A DNA stretch of 6,425 bases, taken from assembly GCA_024643585.1 (NCBI GenBank), contig JAHEMP010000139.1, forward strand, positions 1-6,425, written 5' to 3'. Origin of the DNA: Crocinitomicaceae bacterium. Lineage in GTDB: Bacteria; Bacteroidota; Bacteroidia; Flavobacteriales_D; Crocinitomicaceae. Below, in pieces: positions 5,520 to 6,425 of the stretch; position 1 is the first letter of the stretch; every line of letters begins with the position of its first letter. The position numbers and the translations under genes were made by a program. Below the pieces are notes generated by a model. The model did not search any database. It saw only the letters and a program-made list of their open reading frames with translations, and was not told where the DNA came from.

Positions 5520-6425
5520 TATTCAATAACTACCTTTTCTACTACTTTTTCATTGTTAAAATATATTTCAACAAAGTAAACACCTGGGCTTAAATTACCG
5601 ACATCCACTATTTGCGTGTTATTTATTTTTCGCTTTACCAATTGACCAAAAACAGTATAAATTGCCACACTAGTTGGTATTATACTTGAGGAAATATTTA
5701 TCTGATTTTGTACTGGATTCGGATAGATTTTTGTCGAATTTTTCAGGTCGTACTTTTCTTCCAAATTTAAGTCATCTTGTTGATATACTCTTACATAATC
5801 AATAATCATAGGACTTTGGGTGAATGTCGGACTAATTGTTCCCGCGTAACCACCCATAGCTACATTTAGTAATATAAATTGGTCTTCAAAAAATGGCCAT
5901 GTACTAGCATTTTTAATCGTTGGATTGTAGGTATAAAAACCAACGCTGTCCAATAAAAAAGTAATTTGATTTGGCGACCAGTTCACGGAATAGACATGGA
6001 ATTCATTTGCAAGATCTGAAGCAATCGTCCCTCCTTGATTTGGGTTAGCGGCGAAACAGCAAGGTGAATGAATAGCACTATTAATATAATTAATATTTTG
6101 CCCTGGAAATATCCCATGTTCCATGATGTCAATTTCTCCGCATTCAGGCCAGCCAACAGAGCCAAAAGTTGGAGCCCAATAGGCTCCATTTTCATTAATG
6201 TTCTTACCAAGCATCCAGATTGCTGGCCAGGTACCAGATTCCACTGGGATTTTTGCTCGCACATCTACTCTTCCATAGGTAAAAGCAAATTTTGAGTTCA
6301 ACCGAGCTGAGGTATAATTTTTTGTTAGACCTTGGTCGGTATATGTTTCTTGTTTCGCCACAATGTGCAGAAAACCAGAATTATCGACAAATGAATTGTC
6401 AATTCGATCGGTGTAATGTTGTTCT
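5519..6425 (-). CDS. Secreted family 16 glycoside hydrolase (laminarinase-type) with T9SS sorting domain, 5' end outside window
   Basis: The frame is open through the right edge. An in-frame GTG at 6361 is not the start, because the 21 codons before it continue family sequence (NSFVDNSGFLHIVAKQE). Counting from that codon, family 16 motifs are YTSARL (16-21), YGRVDVRAKIP (29-39), GTWPAIWMLG (43-52), the active site GEIDIME (75-81) with nucleophile Glu76, Asp78 and acid/base Glu81, then FHVYSVNW (121-128), WPFFEDQFILLNVAMGG (155-171) and IDYVRVYQ (187-194). The ExDxxE spacing has the beta-bulge of laminarinases and related enzymes rather than the ExDxE of lichenases, so a beta-1,3-glucan such as laminarin is a likely but unproven substrate. 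Residues about 211-280 are a type A T9SS C-terminal domain (KIYPNP, VFGQLVKR, LSPGVYFVEI), directing export across the outer membrane and removal or anchoring there. Signal peptide and N-terminus lie outside. Confidence 0.93.
   Translation of the reverse strand, partial: EQHYTDRIDNSFVDNSGFLHIVAKQETYTDQGLTKNYTSARLNSKFAFTYGRVDVRAKIPVESGTWPAIWMLGKNINENGAYWAPTFGSVGWPECGEIDIMEHGIFPGQNINYINSAIHSPCCFAANPNQGGTIASDLANEFHVYSVNWSPNQITFLLDSVGFYTYNPTIKNASTWPFFEDQFILLNVAMGGYAGTISPTFTQSPMIIDYVRVYQQDDLNLEEKYDLKNSTKIYPNPVQNQINISSSIIPTSVAIYTVFGQLVKRKINNTQIVDVGNLSPGVYFVEIYFNNEKVVEKVVIE

Noticed and set aside
5983..6295. Open frames on both strands inside the GH16 gene
   Set aside because: The GH16 reading frame carries catalytic motifs through this interval; the alternatives show none.

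Overview
The window looks like chromosomal DNA of a Bacteroidota bacterium, most likely a flavobacterial or related lineage. The base composition is AT-rich and Shine-Dalgarno sequences are essentially absent. One secreted enzyme ends in a type A type IX secretion system (T9SS) sorting domain. There is also a carboxypeptidase-regulatory-like plus von Willebrand factor A (vWA) surface-type protein and a short Ser-Ser-Cys lipobox lipoprotein, both styles common in this phylum. No genus can be assigned from the sequence alone.

All seven supported genes are on the minus strand, so transcription runs from the right edge to the left. From right to left they are: the 3' part of a secreted family 16 glycoside hydrolase with a T9SS tail (5519 to beyond 6425); gap, encoding glycolytic glyceraldehyde-3-phosphate dehydrogenase (4416-5411); a small exported CIA30-family protein (3808-4338); an uncharacterised lipoprotein (3022-3645); a standalone RibD-C/DHFR-like reductase (2418-2966); an exported protein with four EF-hands (1739-2305); and the 5' part of an exported vWA protein (1-1554, running off the left edge). 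No gene-free stretch exceeds 300 bases; the longest is 1555-1738 and it holds a good intrinsic terminator.

The genes do not form an obvious pathway. Five of the seven products appear exported, giving an envelope or secretome flavour (polysaccharide hydrolysis, calcium binding, vWA-type adhesion or metal-dependent binding). gap is the housekeeping landmark. Most gaps are 55-185 bases, so the genes are probably mostly separate short transcription units; only the lipoprotein and the reductase (55 bases apart) look like a possible pair.

No defence system, mobile element, CRISPR array, tRNA or rRNA was found. The most interesting non-genic signal is a pair of related intergenic sequences in the same orientation on either side of the CIA30 gene (3705-3762 and 4351-4394), which share two collinear blocks separated by a spacer of different length. 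Second is a 240-base internal duplication that built the four-EF-hand protein. I do not see convincing evidence for a new multi-gene system in this window.
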